From: CG2-30-68-42 sp037440385
Lineage (GTDB): Bacteria > Pseudomonadota > Gammaproteobacteria > Burkholderiales > Rhodocyclaceae
DNA: 64,000 nt
Direction of reading: 5' to 3'
Assembly: GCA_037440385.1 (NCBI GenBank)
Contig: JBBIUI010000001.1
Coordinates: 1-64,000 of the forward strand
In this document: in pieces, positions 1 through 10,629 of the stretch
Layout of the letters: each line of letters starts with the position of its first letter
Position numbering within the stretch: the first letter of the stretch is position 1
The notes under the pieces: model-generated
What the model was told of the DNA's origin: nothing
The model's input: the letters and a program-made list of their open reading frames with translations, nothing else
Database searches by the model: none
Program-made: the position numbers and the translations under genes

Positions 1-504
1 AGCGGCAGCGGCATCCCGCTCGCGTTGCCGCCGGTCAGCGGAGGCGGTTTCGTCGCGATCGGCGGGACCGGCGTGGTGCGTGGCCAGATGCTCTGGACCA
101 CGACCGCGGACATGGATCTGCACATGTTCACGCCTGACGCCCAGGAAGTGTATTTCGGCAACACCGTGGTCCATTTCCCGACCGGCGCAGCGACTGCGAC
201 CGCGACGCTCGACGTCGACAACACGGCAGGCATCGCTCACCCGACGGCGGTCACCACTTTCGACGGCACCCTGCATGCGGTGGAGAACATCCAGGTGACC
301 GGTACGTCGGTGCCGGCCGGCAACTACACCTTCTTCGTCCGGAACTTCTCCGGCGCGACGACGGCGCCCGTGCTGCTGGTCACGGGGGATTCGGGCGTGA
401 CCTCGCGCCGGTACGACATTCCGTCCTTGACGGGCGGTGCGACCTCGTCCAATTTCATCGTGACCCGCTCGGCGGGCGGTACGGCGAGCTATTCGCCGCC
501 GTGA
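1..504 (+). CDS. C-terminal part of a probable secreted beta-rich protein (5' end outside window)
   Basis: The frame is open from base 1 and ends in TGA at 502-504, so this is the last ~167 residues of a longer protein; the TTG at 25 is unlikely to be the true start. The sequence is rich in Thr, Gly, Val and Ala with almost no Lys. It carries the segment DMDLHMFTPDAQEVYFGN, resembling the D-DLH-x(n)-P-x(n)-YFGN pattern seen in extracellular beta-sandwich domains of the YfaP/DUF2135 type. This composition suggests a secreted or surface protein. The family assignment is inference and the function is not recognised. It ends 18 bp before the convergent mtgA stop. Confidence 0.6.
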   Translation, partial: SGSGIPLALPPVSGGGFVAIGGTGVVRGQMLWTTTADMDLHMFTPDAQEVYFGNTVVHFPTGAATATATLDVDNTAGIAHPTAVTTFDGTLHAVENIQVTGTSVPAGNYTFFVRNFSGATTAPVLLVTGDSGVTSRRYDIPSLTGGATSSNFIVTRSAGGTASYSPP

Positions 505-522
505 TCGCCGCGCAGCAGCCGC

Positions 523-1224
523 TCACGGCACCTCCGAGCGGTGCATGCGCGCGCGCACCGACGCGGCGTGGCGGGCGAGGAAGGCCGAGCCGGACAGCCG
601 CTCGTACCTGCGCGGATTCGGCAGCATGACCGCGAGCCGGGCCGCCTGCTCGGGGCCGAGCTGCGCGGCGGGCACCCCGTAGTAGTGCCGCGCGGCGGCC
701 TCGGCGCCGAACACGCCGTCGCCCCATTCCACGACGTTGAGGTAGATCTCGAGGATGCGGCGCTTCCCGAGCACCGTCTCGAGCATCAGCGTGATGACCG
801 CTTCCTGCGCCTTGCGCCAGGGCGTCTTGGCCGGGCTCAGGAACAGGTTCTTGGCGAGCTGCTGCGAGATCGTGGAGCCGCCGGCCACCACGCGTCCCCT
901 GCGCCGGTTCTTTTCCAGCGCCTGCTGCATGGACTCCCAGTCGAAGCCTTCGTGTTCGACGAAGCGGTCATCCTCGGCCGCGACCACGGCGCGCTTGAGG
1001 TGGATCGAGATGCGGCCGTAGGGCACCCATTGCTGCGACAGCCGTGCGCGGGCGTTTGCGGCGCGCAGCTCGTCGAGCCGGATCTGCATGAACCGGGTCA
1101 TGCCGGGATCATGGTAGCGCCACCAGACGATGTGCGCGAAGAACCAGCCCTGGTAGGCGGCGAGCCCCAGCACCAGCGCGATCGCGACACGCCGCAGCCA
1201 GCGCCAGATCGCACGCATCAGCAT
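523..1224 (-). CDS. mtgA: Monofunctional peptidoglycan glycosyltransferase
   Basis: Polymerises lipid II into glycan strands at the outer face of the inner membrane. The 233-residue protein has an N-terminal membrane anchor (about residues 10-30) followed by a GT51 domain. That domain has the catalytic Glu motif EDDRFVEHEG, the second conserved block GGSTISQQLAKNLFLS, and RRILEIYLN. Length matches the family (about 230-245). A longer in-frame extension exists upstream, but the hydrophobic anchor starts right after the ATG pair at 1224/1218, so the start is placed there. It is the last gene of a minus-strand run after aroE (61 bp gap). Confidence 0.93.
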   Translation of the reverse strand: MLMRAIWRWLRRVAIALVLGLAAYQGWFFAHIVWWRYHDPGMTRFMQIRLDELRAANARARLSQQWVPYGRISIHLKRAVVAAEDDRFVEHEGFDWESMQQALEKNRRRGRVVAGGSTISQQLAKNLFLSPAKTPWRKAQEAVITLMLETVLGKRRILEIYLNVVEWGDGVFGAEAAARHYYGVPAAQLGPEQAARLAVMLPNPRRYERLSGSAFLARHAASVRARMHRSEVP

Positions 1225-1285
1225 GCGCGCTGCCCGCCCGCTGCGACGCTTGCGAGGCTGCGGCGGCGCGCCGCGCCGCGGGGCG

Positions 1286-2134
1286 CTAGCCGCTCGCGCG
1301 CAGCCATGCGAGCACGGGCGCGGTCTGCGGGCGCACGCCGCGCCACAGCAGGAAGGATTCGGCGGCCTGCTCGACCAGCATGCCCAGCCCGTCGGCCCGT
1401 TTCGCGACGCCCTGCCTGCGGGCGAGGTCGAGGAACGCACGCGCGGCCGGCCCATACACCAGGTCGTAGGCGAGGCCGGCGGGATCGAACACGGCTTCGG
1501 GAAGCTGCGGCGGCGCGCCGGCGAGCCCCGCGGAGGTCGCGTCGATCACCAGCTCGAAGCGGCCTCCCGCGAGCGCGGGCAGGCCCAGCGCTTCGAAACC
1601 GTCCTCGGGCAGCTCGACGGCGAGCGCAGCGGCGGCCGCCGCGAATTCCTCGCGCAGCGCCTGCGCGCGGTCCTCGCTGCGATTCGCGAGGACCAGCCGG
1701 CGCGGCGCGGCCGCGAGCAGCGGCAGCAGCACGCCGCGCGCGGCACCGCCCGCCCCGAGCAGCAGCACGCGCCGGCCCGCGATCGAGTAGCCCAGGTTGC
1801 CGCAGATGTCCGCGATCAGCCCGGCGCCGTCGGTGTTGTCCCCGAACAGGCCCTGCGCATCGAAGCGCAGGGTGTTGACGGCGCCGGCCGCCTGCGCGCG
1901 CGCCGAGCGCCGGTCGGCCAGACGCCACGCTTCCCGCTTGAACGGCACGGTCACGTTGGCGCCCCTGCCGCCGGCGGCGGCAAAGGCATGCAGCGCGGCG
2001 GCGAACCCGTCGAGCGGTGCGGCCAGCGCCTCGTAGACGATGTCCTGCCCGGTCTGGCGCGCGAACGCGGCGTGGATCGCCGGCGACCGGGAGTGCGCGA
2101 CCGGATTGCCGAACACCGCGTAGCGATCACTCAT
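1286..2134 (-). CDS. aroE: Shikimate dehydrogenase (NADP+)
   Basis: Reduces 3-dehydroshikimate to shikimate in the aromatic amino acid pathway. The 282-residue protein shows the substrate-binding NPVAHSRSP near the N-terminus, the catalytic-lysine segment NVTVPFK, a nucleotide-binding GAGGAARGVLLP, the NRS element that favours NADP, and the C-terminal GLGMLVEQAA helix. Length is normal for AroE. It starts 24 bp after the TonB-like gene and precedes mtgA, an order I recall from several betaproteobacteria. The second shikimate-pathway gene in the window, aroQ, is 21 kb away. Confidence 0.95.
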   Translation of the reverse strand: MSDRYAVFGNPVAHSRSPAIHAAFARQTGQDIVYEALAAPLDGFAAALHAFAAAGGRGANVTVPFKREAWRLADRRSARAQAAGAVNTLRFDAQGLFGDNTDGAGLIADICGNLGYSIAGRRVLLLGAGGAARGVLLPLLAAAPRRLVLANRSEDRAQALREEFAAAAAALAVELPEDGFEALGLPALAGGRFELVIDATSAGLAGAPPQLPEAVFDPAGLAYDLVYGPAARAFLDLARRQGVAKRADGLGMLVEQAAESFLLWRGVRPQTAPVLAWLRASG

Positions 2135-2158
2135 GTGCGCATGTCTTCGTCATGTCGC

Positions 2159-3091
2159 TCAGTCCGAGGACAGCCGGTCGGCGCTGGTGAAGGTCCAGGT
2201 GCGAGTGATGACCAGGATGTCGACGTCGCGGCGCAGTTTCGACGGGAAACTGCCGTAGGGCGCGCCCAGGCGCACGATGCGCCGCGCGGCGTCGTCGAGC
2301 ACCGGGTGACCGGACGAACGGTTGATCTCGATGGTGTCGATCTCGCCGTCGGCACGCAGCGCCACGCTCATCACCAGGCTGCCGTAGAGCTTGCCGCGCG
2401 CAGAGTCCGGGTAGTTCAGGTTGCCGATGCGCTCGACCTTCTGGCGCCAGTCCTCGACGTACTGCGCTTCGACCGCTTCGGCGACCCGCGCGCCGACGAA
2501 TTTCTTGCGCGGACGCTTTCCGTACTCTTCCGTGCGGCGCGAGATTTCGGCTTCCATGCGCGCCATCGCGAGCGCGGTGCGCGCGAGATCCGCACCGCTG
2601 GCGACCTGGGCGGGTTCGGGCTGTTCGGGGCTGCGCGGCGCGGGCGCGGCAGATACGGGCGAGGGCGCTTGTGCGGCGAGCACCGGCCGGCTCGCTTGCG
2701 CCGTGCGCTGCGGCTGTCGCGCCTCGACGAGCGCCGTGCCTTCGGGCGGTGCGGGCAGCGCCGGCAGCGGGCTCTTCGGGCGGCGCTTCTCATCGGTGTT
2801 GCCGCCCGCGTCGAGGTTCGCCTGGGCGCGCGCCTGCGGCCTGGCCGGGCGGGTCGCGCTCTTGCTATTGACGAGCACGACCTCGAGCTGCGTGTCACGC
2901 ATCTTGTTGAGCGCGATCTCGGGCAGCCGGAACCGGATCGACAGCACGATGGCATGCAGCGTCAGCGAGGCGAGCAGCGCGATCTTCAGCGCGCGAGCCT
3001 GGCGGCGCGTCACGGGCACGCTCGCGACATCCGGCAGCGAGCGTGTCGCGCAGGCCGGTGTGCGTCGCAGCACCATGCGGATCTTCGGCAT
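2159..3091 (-). CDS. TonB-family energy-transducer-like protein
   Basis: A 310-residue protein with a short basic N-terminus, one transmembrane helix (about 35-54), a long Pro/Ala-rich linker and a C-terminal TonB-like domain. That domain contains LNYPDSARGKLYGSLVMSV and a GHPVLDDAARRIVR segment (about 215-300). This is the architecture of inner-membrane proteins that span the periplasm to energise or contact outer-membrane receptors. No exbB or exbD is nearby, so a canonical TonB role is uncertain; a periplasm-spanning structural role is possible. The ATG at 3091 precedes the hydrophobic segment. It lies 11 bp downstream of the RNase II-family gene and 24 bp upstream of aroE. Confidence 0.85.
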   Translation of the reverse strand: MPKIRMVLRRTPACATRSLPDVASVPVTRRQARALKIALLASLTLHAIVLSIRFRLPEIALNKMRDTQLEVVLVNSKSATRPARPQARAQANLDAGGNTDEKRRPKSPLPALPAPPEGTALVEARQPQRTAQASRPVLAAQAPSPVSAAPAPRSPEQPEPAQVASGADLARTALAMARMEAEISRRTEEYGKRPRKKFVGARVAEAVEAQYVEDWRQKVERIGNLNYPDSARGKLYGSLVMSVALRADGEIDTIEINRSSGHPVLDDAARRIVRLGAPYGSFPSKLRRDVDILVITRTWTFTSADRLSSD

Positions 3092-3102
3092 CGGCCGCGA
3101 TC

Positions 3103-4998
3103 TTACCCCGCTGCGCCGGTGCGATCGATGACTCCGGCGGGCGGGCGCTCGGGTGACGCCTCGAGGAAACGCGCGCGCGCCTCGAGCGCGAGCGGATCGA
3201 TGTCCTCGATCGCCACGCGCACGCGCGTGCCCGGCTCGAGCGCGGGAAGCGAAGGCACCCGCAGCACCAGGGGCGCGCGCTCGAGGCGCACCAGCTGGCC
3301 GCGCAGTACGCGGCCCTCCGGCCGGAGTTCGCCTTCCTGCTCGAGCCAGCGCAGGCACCAGTAGCGCTCCATGCTGCGCTGGAATTCCGCGTAGGCCGCA
3401 TAGGTCAGCTCGAAATCTCGCATCGCGGCCAGCAGTGCTTCGGAGCGCGCGGGAAATGGCGGCGCCTCGCCGCGCACGTGCGCGAGCAGTTGCCACTGAT
3501 TGACCAGATCCACATAACGGCGCAGCGGCGAGCTGGACCAGGCGTATTGATCCACGCCGAGCCCGTCGTGGGCCGCGGCCACCGTGGTCATGCGCACCTT
3601 GCCCGCGCTCTGCGCGCGGTAGATCGCCGGGACGCCGGCCCGGTCGAGCGCCGCACCCCAGGTACTGTTGGCGACGATCATCAGCTCCGCGACCAGCTTG
3701 TCGAGCGGAGAGCCCCGCCGGCGCGGCGTGATCGTGACGCGGCCCTCCGGCACGCTCCAGTCCACCGAAAAGGTGTACTCGAGGGCCGCTGCACCCGCGG
3801 CCGGCTTGCCGCGGCCGGCCTCGAGCACCACCGCCAGCTCCCACAGCCGTGCGAGTTCCGCGCCGAACGGGAAGTCGAGCGCTCCCGCGGCGAGCGCATC
3901 TTCGCTGAACAGCGGTTCGACGTCGTGGTGGCGCAGATTGGCGGCGATGCGCACCCGCTCGACGCAGGTGTGCCGGGAACGCACGGCGAGGTCGGGTCCG
4001 ACCTCCAGGTACAGCGACAGCGCCGGGCATTCGCGCCCGGCGGCCAGCGTGAAGCGATCCACGACTTCTTCGGGCAGCATCGTGAATTTGCGGCCGGGGA
4101 TGTAGACCGTCGACAGCCGGCCGCGCGCGATCGCGTCGAGGCTGGAGCCGGGAGCGAAGCCCAGGCCGGGCGCGGCGATGTGGATGCCGATGCGCCAGCC
4201 TCCTGCCGGCGACGCGGACACGGAAAACGCATCGTCGATCTCGGTCGTCGCGGCGTCATCGACGCTGAAGGCGTGCGGCTCGGCGAGCGGCAGCCCGTCG
4301 GGCACGACCGGCTCGTCATACGCAGCGAAGCCGGTGCCGGCCGGAAAATATTCGAACAGGAAGCGGCCCAGGTGGAAATCGTGGATCGACGCGATGGCGC
4401 CGCATCGTTCGAGCAGCCTTGCGGCGTGCAGCCCGGTTTGCGCGCAGGCCAGCTCCAGCGCCTTGGTCTCGATGCGGTTGCGGTCCGGCCGGTACAGCAA
4501 TGCCGGCAGCATCGGCTCGAATTCCTGCGGCAGCCGCCGCGCGGCGAGTTCGGCAGCCATCCGCTCGATCGCCAGCACCGCCCGCCGCTTGCGCTCCAGC
4601 CCGGCGAGCGCGGCCTGCAGGATCTCGGGCGGAGCCTTGCGGAAGCGCCCGCGGCCCTTGCGGTGGAAATGGATGGGCGCGCCATGCACGCGCAGCAGGA
4701 TCGCCGCCGCCTCCGGCGTGCCGGGCTCGTGCCCATAGTATTCGCGCGCCAGTTCGAGGAATCCGAACTCCCCATCGGCGCAGGCTTCCCACAGGAAATC
4801 GATGTCGATCGACTCGGCCTGCGCTTCGGCGCCCTCGAGCAGACCTTCGATGCCCGGGTGCTCGAAGCGCAGCAGCACGTTCGCGGCCTTGACCTTCGCG
4901 CGCTTGCCCGAGGCCAGTTCGACCTGCAGCGACGTGTCGTTGTCCGCGAGCACGGCGGCGCAGCGAAATGCGCCATCCTCCTCGTACAGGACGTTCAT
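3103..4998 (-). CDS. RNase II/VacB-family 3'-5' exoribonuclease
   Basis: A 631-residue protein with an RNB catalytic domain. The acidic metal-binding cluster appears as SVDDAATTEIDDAF (residues ~245-258), with Asp at 247, 255 and 256. Glu occupies the position equivalent to E. coli RNase II Asp207, a variant I associate with the organellar/cyanobacterial-like branch. Later RNB blocks include SPLRRYVDLVNQWQL, and a short S1-like beta segment closes the protein. It should degrade single-stranded RNA from the 3' end in the cytoplasm. The ATG at 4998 overlaps the upstream methyltransferase stop (ATGA). Whether it behaves as RNase II or RNase R cannot be told from sequence. Confidence 0.9.
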   Translation of the reverse strand: MNVLYEEDGAFRCAAVLADNDTSLQVELASGKRAKVKAANVLLRFEHPGIEGLLEGAEAQAESIDIDFLWEACADGEFGFLELAREYYGHEPGTPEAAAILLRVHGAPIHFHRKGRGRFRKAPPEILQAALAGLERKRRAVLAIERMAAELAARRLPQEFEPMLPALLYRPDRNRIETKALELACAQTGLHAARLLERCGAIASIHDFHLGRFLFEYFPAGTGFAAYDEPVVPDGLPLAEPHAFSVDDAATTEIDDAFSVSASPAGGWRIGIHIAAPGLGFAPGSSLDAIARGRLSTVYIPGRKFTMLPEEVVDRFTLAAGRECPALSLYLEVGPDLAVRSRHTCVERVRIAANLRHHDVEPLFSEDALAAGALDFPFGAELARLWELAVVLEAGRGKPAAGAAALEYTFSVDWSVPEGRVTITPRRRGSPLDKLVAELMIVANSTWGAALDRAGVPAIYRAQSAGKVRMTTVAAAHDGLGVDQYAWSSSPLRRYVDLVNQWQLLAHVRGEAPPFPARSEALLAAMRDFELTYAAYAEFQRSMERYWCLRWLEQEGELRPEGRVLRGQLVRLERAPLVLRVPSLPALEPGTRVRVAIEDIDPLALEARARFLEASPERPPAGVIDRTGAAG

Positions 4999-5870
4999 CG
5001 TCGCAGACGAGGCGAATCCGGCCGGCGGGCGCGGGCGATGCGCAGGGTGTTGTCCATGACGTAGCCCTGCGCGCGCCGGTAGGGTGCGAGATCCTCCTGC
5101 ACCGCGGTTGCGAGCCCCGCCCGGGTTTCCTCCGGCAGCCTCGCCAGCGACCATGCGGCGCCACCGGCGAGATCGAGGAAGCCCTGCCAGTAGGCGGCGG
5201 CATCCGGGAAGCGGCTTTCCAGAACGAAGCGTTCGATGCGCACGTCCGCGAAGCCCGCGGCCGTGAGCGTCGCCTGCAGCACGGCCGGATCGCCGAAGCG
5301 GAACACCGAGGGACGGCCGAGCCTGGGCGGGGGCAGCCGCCGGCGCAGGCAGGCGAGCGCGCAGGCCACGAGCGGCACCTCGTGAGCCTCGCCCCAGACG
5401 GACAGTGCCGCACTGCCGCCGGGCCGGAGCACGTCGAACATCTGCGCCGCGGCAGCTGCGGCGTCCGGGAAGAACATCAGCCCGAGCCCGCACAACACGC
5501 GATCGAAGCTCGATACGCGAAACGGGAGGTGCTGCGCGTCGGCGGCGACACAGGCCGGTGCGGGATCGTTCGTCGCGCGAGTGCGCGCGAGGCACAGCGC
5601 GAGCGATGCGTCGGCGAGATCGGCTGCCACGGCGAGCCCAGCGGGGCCGACGCGCCGCGCAGCCTCCGCGGTCAGCGTGCCGGGGCCGCTGGCGACGTCG
5701 AGCACGCACTGGCCGCTGCGCAGTTGCGCTGCGTCGAGCAGCGCATCGCCGGCCGCGGTACGCGTGTGCGCCGCGTCGGCATAGCGGGCCGCGATCAGGT
5801 TGTAGCCCGCCCGTTCGATGCCGGCGATCCTGGCATCTGCGGCCGCACGCTGTTGCGGCACGGCGCTCAC
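4995..5870 (-). CDS. Class I SAM-dependent methyltransferase (UbiE/COQ5-like)
   Basis: A 291-residue Rossmann-fold methyltransferase. Motif I is VLDVASGPGTLTAEAAR (about 47-63), then AADLADASL, the FDRVLCGLGLMFFPD motif typical of Methyltransf_11/25, and a LRPGGSAALSVWGE post-motif. The GTG at 5870 overlaps the upstream TGA as GTGA, and an alternative GTG lies 9 bp downstream. The substrate is not predictable: small-molecule or quinone-type methylation is suggested by the fold but is inference. It sits between the YqiA-like esterase and the exoribonuclease and is translationally coupled to both. Confidence 0.8.
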   Translation of the reverse strand: MSAVPQQRAAADARIAGIERAGYNLIAARYADAAHTRTAAGDALLDAAQLRSGQCVLDVASGPGTLTAEAARRVGPAGLAVAADLADASLALCLARTRATNDPAPACVAADAQHLPFRVSSFDRVLCGLGLMFFPDAAAAAAQMFDVLRPGGSAALSVWGEAHEVPLVACALACLRRRLPPPRLGRPSVFRFGDPAVLQATLTAAGFADVRIERFVLESRFPDAAAYWQGFLDLAGGAAWSLARLPEETRAGLATAVQEDLAPYRRAQGYVMDNTLRIARARRPDSPRLRR

Positions 5871-6430
5871 GGTCCCGCGAAGCGCACGATCTCGTCGAGG
5901 TACTCGGCCCAGTGCGCGAAACCGTGCTCGCCGCCCTCGATGACGGTCTGGCGCGCACCGGCGTATTTCGCCACCGCGACACGGTAATCGAGCACCTCGT
6001 CGCCGGTCTCGACCATCAGCCAGTAGCGTTCCGGCCGCGTGATGCGGGGCACCTCCAGCGCCTCGAGTTCGGCGACGTGCCCGCGGGTGAATTCGAAGCG
6101 CTCTCCGGTGTGGTAGTTCGTCTGTGTTCCGACGAGCCCGGCGAGCGGGGTGATTCCGATCACGGCCGGGTTGACGAGCACCGCGCGCAGCCCGTGGCGC
6201 TCGGCGAGATAGGTCGCGTAGCACCCGCCGAGCGAACTGCCGATCAGTGTGACCGGCGTGCCGCTTGCCTCGATCTCGCGCTCGGCGGTGCGAATCGCCT
6301 CGCGCGGCGACACCGGTAGTTGCGGGCAGCGCAACGATGCGCCGAGGCCGCGCCGCTCCAGGTACGCACGCAGCGCCACCGCCTTGTGCGAGGCGGGAGA
6401 CGAACCGAAACCGTGCAGGTACACGATCAT
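5867..6430 (-). CDS. YqiA-like alpha/beta-hydrolase (esterase)
   Basis: A 187-residue small hydrolase of the YqiA/UPF0227 type. It begins MIVYLHGFGSSP (oxyanion region), has the nucleophile elbow GSSLGGCYAT, a likely acid in ETGDEVLDY and the catalytic His in GGEHGFAHW. Such proteins hydrolyse short acyl esters; the physiological substrate is unknown. Its ATG at 6430 overlaps the uppP stop (ATGA) and its own stop overlaps the next start. A longer in-frame reading upstream exists but lies inside uppP. Confidence 0.85.
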   Translation of the reverse strand: MIVYLHGFGSSPASHKAVALRAYLERRGLGASLRCPQLPVSPREAIRTAEREIEASGTPVTLIGSSLGGCYATYLAERHGLRAVLVNPAVIGITPLAGLVGTQTNYHTGERFEFTRGHVAELEALEVPRITRPERYWLMVETGDEVLDYRVAVAKYAGARQTVIEGGEHGFAHWAEYLDEIVRFAGP

Positions 6431-7251
6431 GGTGACGTCCAGCGCACGAGGCCGGTGTAGGCGGTCGCGAGCACGATCAGGCCGAAGGCGATGCGATACC
6501 ACGCGAACGGCGTGAAGTCGTGGTTCGCGATGTAGCGCAGCAACCAGCGCACGCACAGGAAGGCCGACACGAAGGCGGCAGCCGATCCGGCGGCGAACGT
6601 GCCCAGATCGGCCGGATCGAACAGCGCGCGGTGCTTGTAGAAATCCCACACGCCCGCGGCCACCAGCGTGGGCACCGCGAGGAAGAAGGAGAACTCGGTC
6701 GCGGTGCGCCGCGACAGCCCGAACAGCATGCCGCCGATGATCGTCGCACCGGAACGCGAGGTGCCCGGAATCAGCGCGAACGCCTGCGCGATGCCGACCT
6801 TGAGCGCGTCGCTCCAGCGCATGTCATCGACCGAATCGACGCGGATGCGATGGTCGCGCCGCTCGGCCCACAGGATCACGAAGGCGCCGGCGATGAAGGC
6901 GATCGCCACCGGCAGCGGCCGGAACAGCGCCGCCTTGATCAATTTTCCGAACACCAGTCCCAGCAGCGCGGCGGGCAGGAAGGCGATCGCCAGATTGAGC
7001 GCGAAACGCCGCGCCGCCGGGTCGCGCCCGATGCCGGCGATGGCATGTGCGAACCTCGCGCGGTACTCCCAGACGATGGCCAGCATCGCGCCGGTCTGGA
7101 TCACGATCTCGAAGATCGTGCCCTTCTCGTCGTTGAAGTCGAGCAGGTCGCCGGCGATGATCAGGTGTCCGGTGCTCGACACCGGCAGGAACTCGGTCAG
7201 CCCTTCGACGATGCCCAGCGCCAGCGCCTTGATGAGAAGGATGGGATCCAT
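6427..7251 (-). CDS. uppP: Undecaprenyl-diphosphatase
   Basis: Dephosphorylates undecaprenyl diphosphate to recycle the lipid carrier for peptidoglycan and O-antigen synthesis; also called BacA. The 274-residue polytopic inner-membrane protein carries both signature regions: EGLTEFLPVSSTGHLI near the N-terminus and PGTSRSGATI in the middle, which form the active site. Length is typical. A perfect TATAAT lies 21 bp upstream of the ATG. It heads the run ending at mtgA, so two peptidoglycan genes bracket that run. Confidence 0.96.
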   Translation of the reverse strand: MDPILLIKALALGIVEGLTEFLPVSSTGHLIIAGDLLDFNDEKGTIFEIVIQTGAMLAIVWEYRARFAHAIAGIGRDPAARRFALNLAIAFLPAALLGLVFGKLIKAALFRPLPVAIAFIAGAFVILWAERRDHRIRVDSVDDMRWSDALKVGIAQAFALIPGTSRSGATIIGGMLFGLSRRTATEFSFFLAVPTLVAAGVWDFYKHRALFDPADLGTFAAGSAAAFVSAFLCVRWLLRYIANHDFTPFAWYRIAFGLIVLATAYTGLVRWTSP

Positions 7252-7271
7252 GACCCGTGCAAAAATGGCGG

Positions 7272-7277
7272 ATTATA
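7272..7277 (-). promoter_or_regulatory. Probable -10 element (TATAAT) for uppP
   Basis: Read on the minus strand this is CACCGTATAATCCGCC, a perfect sigma70 -10 hexamer 20 bp before the uppP ATG. No good -35 is visible 15-18 bp upstream. The same GCACCGTATAATC string precedes the ferredoxin gene at 46.4 kb. Confidence 0.4.
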
Positions 7278-7299
7278 CGGTGCGCCGCCGCCCAAACCG

Positions 7300-7859
7300 C
7301 TAGCGCGCAGAGGACGGGGCGAGGATCAAGGTCAGTGCGCGGCTGCCGACCTTCAGCTCGCGTGGCTCGTAGGCAATGCCGCCGACGCGCAAGTCCTGTT
7401 CGGTGAGCGTGTAGACGGGGAATTCCCCCAGCACCTGCTCGGTCAGCCAGCCGCCGATGCGCGAGACCGTGCCGGCATAGCGCTCGGGAACGCCCTCGAG
7501 GCTGACGCTGTCCGCCTTCGGCTCGCGCAGCACGATCGCACGGGTGGCGGGGTCGAACGCGAGCCGTCCCGAGAGGACCGCCGAGCCCTTGAGCGCGCCG
7601 CCCATCATCGGTCCGCCGAGCGAGACCTGCATCGCCGTGCGCACGCGGTGGGTCGCCGGTTCGAGTGTGATCTTCGGCTCCGACAGCGCGACCTCGAACA
7701 CGGCGAGGAAGCTGCGCACGCCGCCGTAGCGGCGGGCGACGATCTCCTGCAGCTGCGCTTCGCTGACGGTGATCTCGCGGCTGGGCGCGAGCGCCGCGCA
7801 GCCCGCCAGCGACAGCGCGAGTGCCAGCGGCACCAGCCATGATCGGACGTCGGGCCGCA

Positions 7860-7863
<4 letters not shown>
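7300..7863 (-). CDS. DUF1439-type outer-membrane lipoprotein
   Basis: A 187-residue protein with a lipoprotein signal peptide: hydrophobic SWLVPLALALSLAGC with lipobox LAGC, Cys at about residue 22. The mature part matches the YceB/DUF1439 pattern: a beta-rich, lipid-binding-like fold with ITVSEAQLQEIVARRYGG near its start and a conserved C-terminal TEQDLRVGGIAYEPRELKV. Function is unknown in the family. ATG at 7863 overlaps the thiC stop (ATGA), so it is translated with thiC, although no thiamine role is known to me. Confidence 0.75.
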
Positions 7864-9695
<1,832 letters not shown>

Positions 9696-9698
9696 CGG

Positions 9699-10580
9699 CT
9701 ACTCCGTGACGAGGCTGGGGGAAGGCGAGTGCGTCTCGGCGGCCCACCAGTGGTGGAAATGATGTACCGGACCGCAGCCGCCGCCGATGTCCAGCACGTC
9801 GGCGGCGGCCAGCGCCCGGCCGAGATAATCCTTGGCCTCGGAGACGGCGATCGGCACCGATGCGCGTTGCGGCAGCAGCGCGCACACCGCGGCCGACAGC
9901 GTACAGCCGGTACCGTGATGATTTCGCGTGTCGATGCGCCTCGCGCGAAGCTCGATCATCGCATCCCCGTCGAACAGCAGGTCGGTCAGTTCATTGCCCG
10001 GGAGGTGCCCGCCCTTGAGCAGCACCCAGCGCCCGGGGTCGTCGGGCAGCAGCCGGCGCAGCCGCTCGGCCGCACGGCGGGGATCGCCAGGCGTCTCGGG
10101 AGCGCGCGAGGCGAGCAGCGCGCCGGCCTCGGGCAGGTTGGGCGTGAGCACCGTCGCGAGCGGCACGAGCGCTTCGCGCAGCAGCGGCAGGTCGCGCGCA
10201 TCGAGCAGCGCGACGCCGCTCTTCGCCGCCAGCACCGGGTCGAGCACGACGTGCGCCGGACGGCGCGCGGCCAGGCAATCGGCCAGCGCCGCGATCGATG
10301 CGCGCTCGCCCGCCATGCCGATCTTGAGCGCATCGAGCGCGACGTCGTCGAACAGCGTGTCGATCTGCAGCCGGAGGAATTCGGCCGGCACGGCGCGAAT
10401 GCCGGTCAGGCCGCGCGTGTTCTGCGCGGTGAGTGCGGTGAGCACGCCGCAGCCATAGGCGCCTAGCGCGCAGAAGGTCTTGATGTCGGCGAGTACACCG
10501 GCACCGCCGGCCGGGTCGAGACCGGCGATGGACAGTACGCGCGGGATGCGCTTGCCCGCTTCGATCGCGCCGGCGCTCAT
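9699..10580 (-). CDS. thiD: Hydroxymethylpyrimidine / phosphomethylpyrimidine kinase
   Basis: Phosphorylates HMP and HMP-P to the diphosphate used to assemble thiamine phosphate. The 293-residue ribokinase-fold protein has AGLDPAGGAGVLADIKTF near the N-terminus and the ATP/anion-hole motif GTGCTLSAAVCA. It is slightly longer than the E. coli enzyme (266) through N-terminal and C-terminal extensions. ATG at 10580; the 140-nt leader upstream contains a TPP riboswitch. It is followed by thiC after 3 bp. Confidence 0.94.
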   Translation of the reverse strand: MSAGAIEAGKRIPRVLSIAGLDPAGGAGVLADIKTFCALGAYGCGVLTALTAQNTRGLTGIRAVPAEFLRLQIDTLFDDVALDALKIGMAGERASIAALADCLAARRPAHVVLDPVLAAKSGVALLDARDLPLLREALVPLATVLTPNLPEAGALLASRAPETPGDPRRAAERLRRLLPDDPGRWVLLKGGHLPGNELTDLLFDGDAMIELRARRIDTRNHHGTGCTLSAAVCALLPQRASVPIAVSEAKDYLGRALAAADVLDIGGGCGPVHHFHHWWAAETHSPSPSLVTE

Positions 10581-10629
10581 GCGAGCATTCGCACGCGAGG
10601 TCGCGCTTCAGGACGATCGTTCATCGTTC

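Noticed and set aside
541..3364. Long plus-strand open frames opposite mtgA, aroE and the TonB-like gene
   Set aside because: Arg/Ala/Pro-rich with no recognisable domain; they mirror well-supported genes on the other strand and arise from very high GC content.
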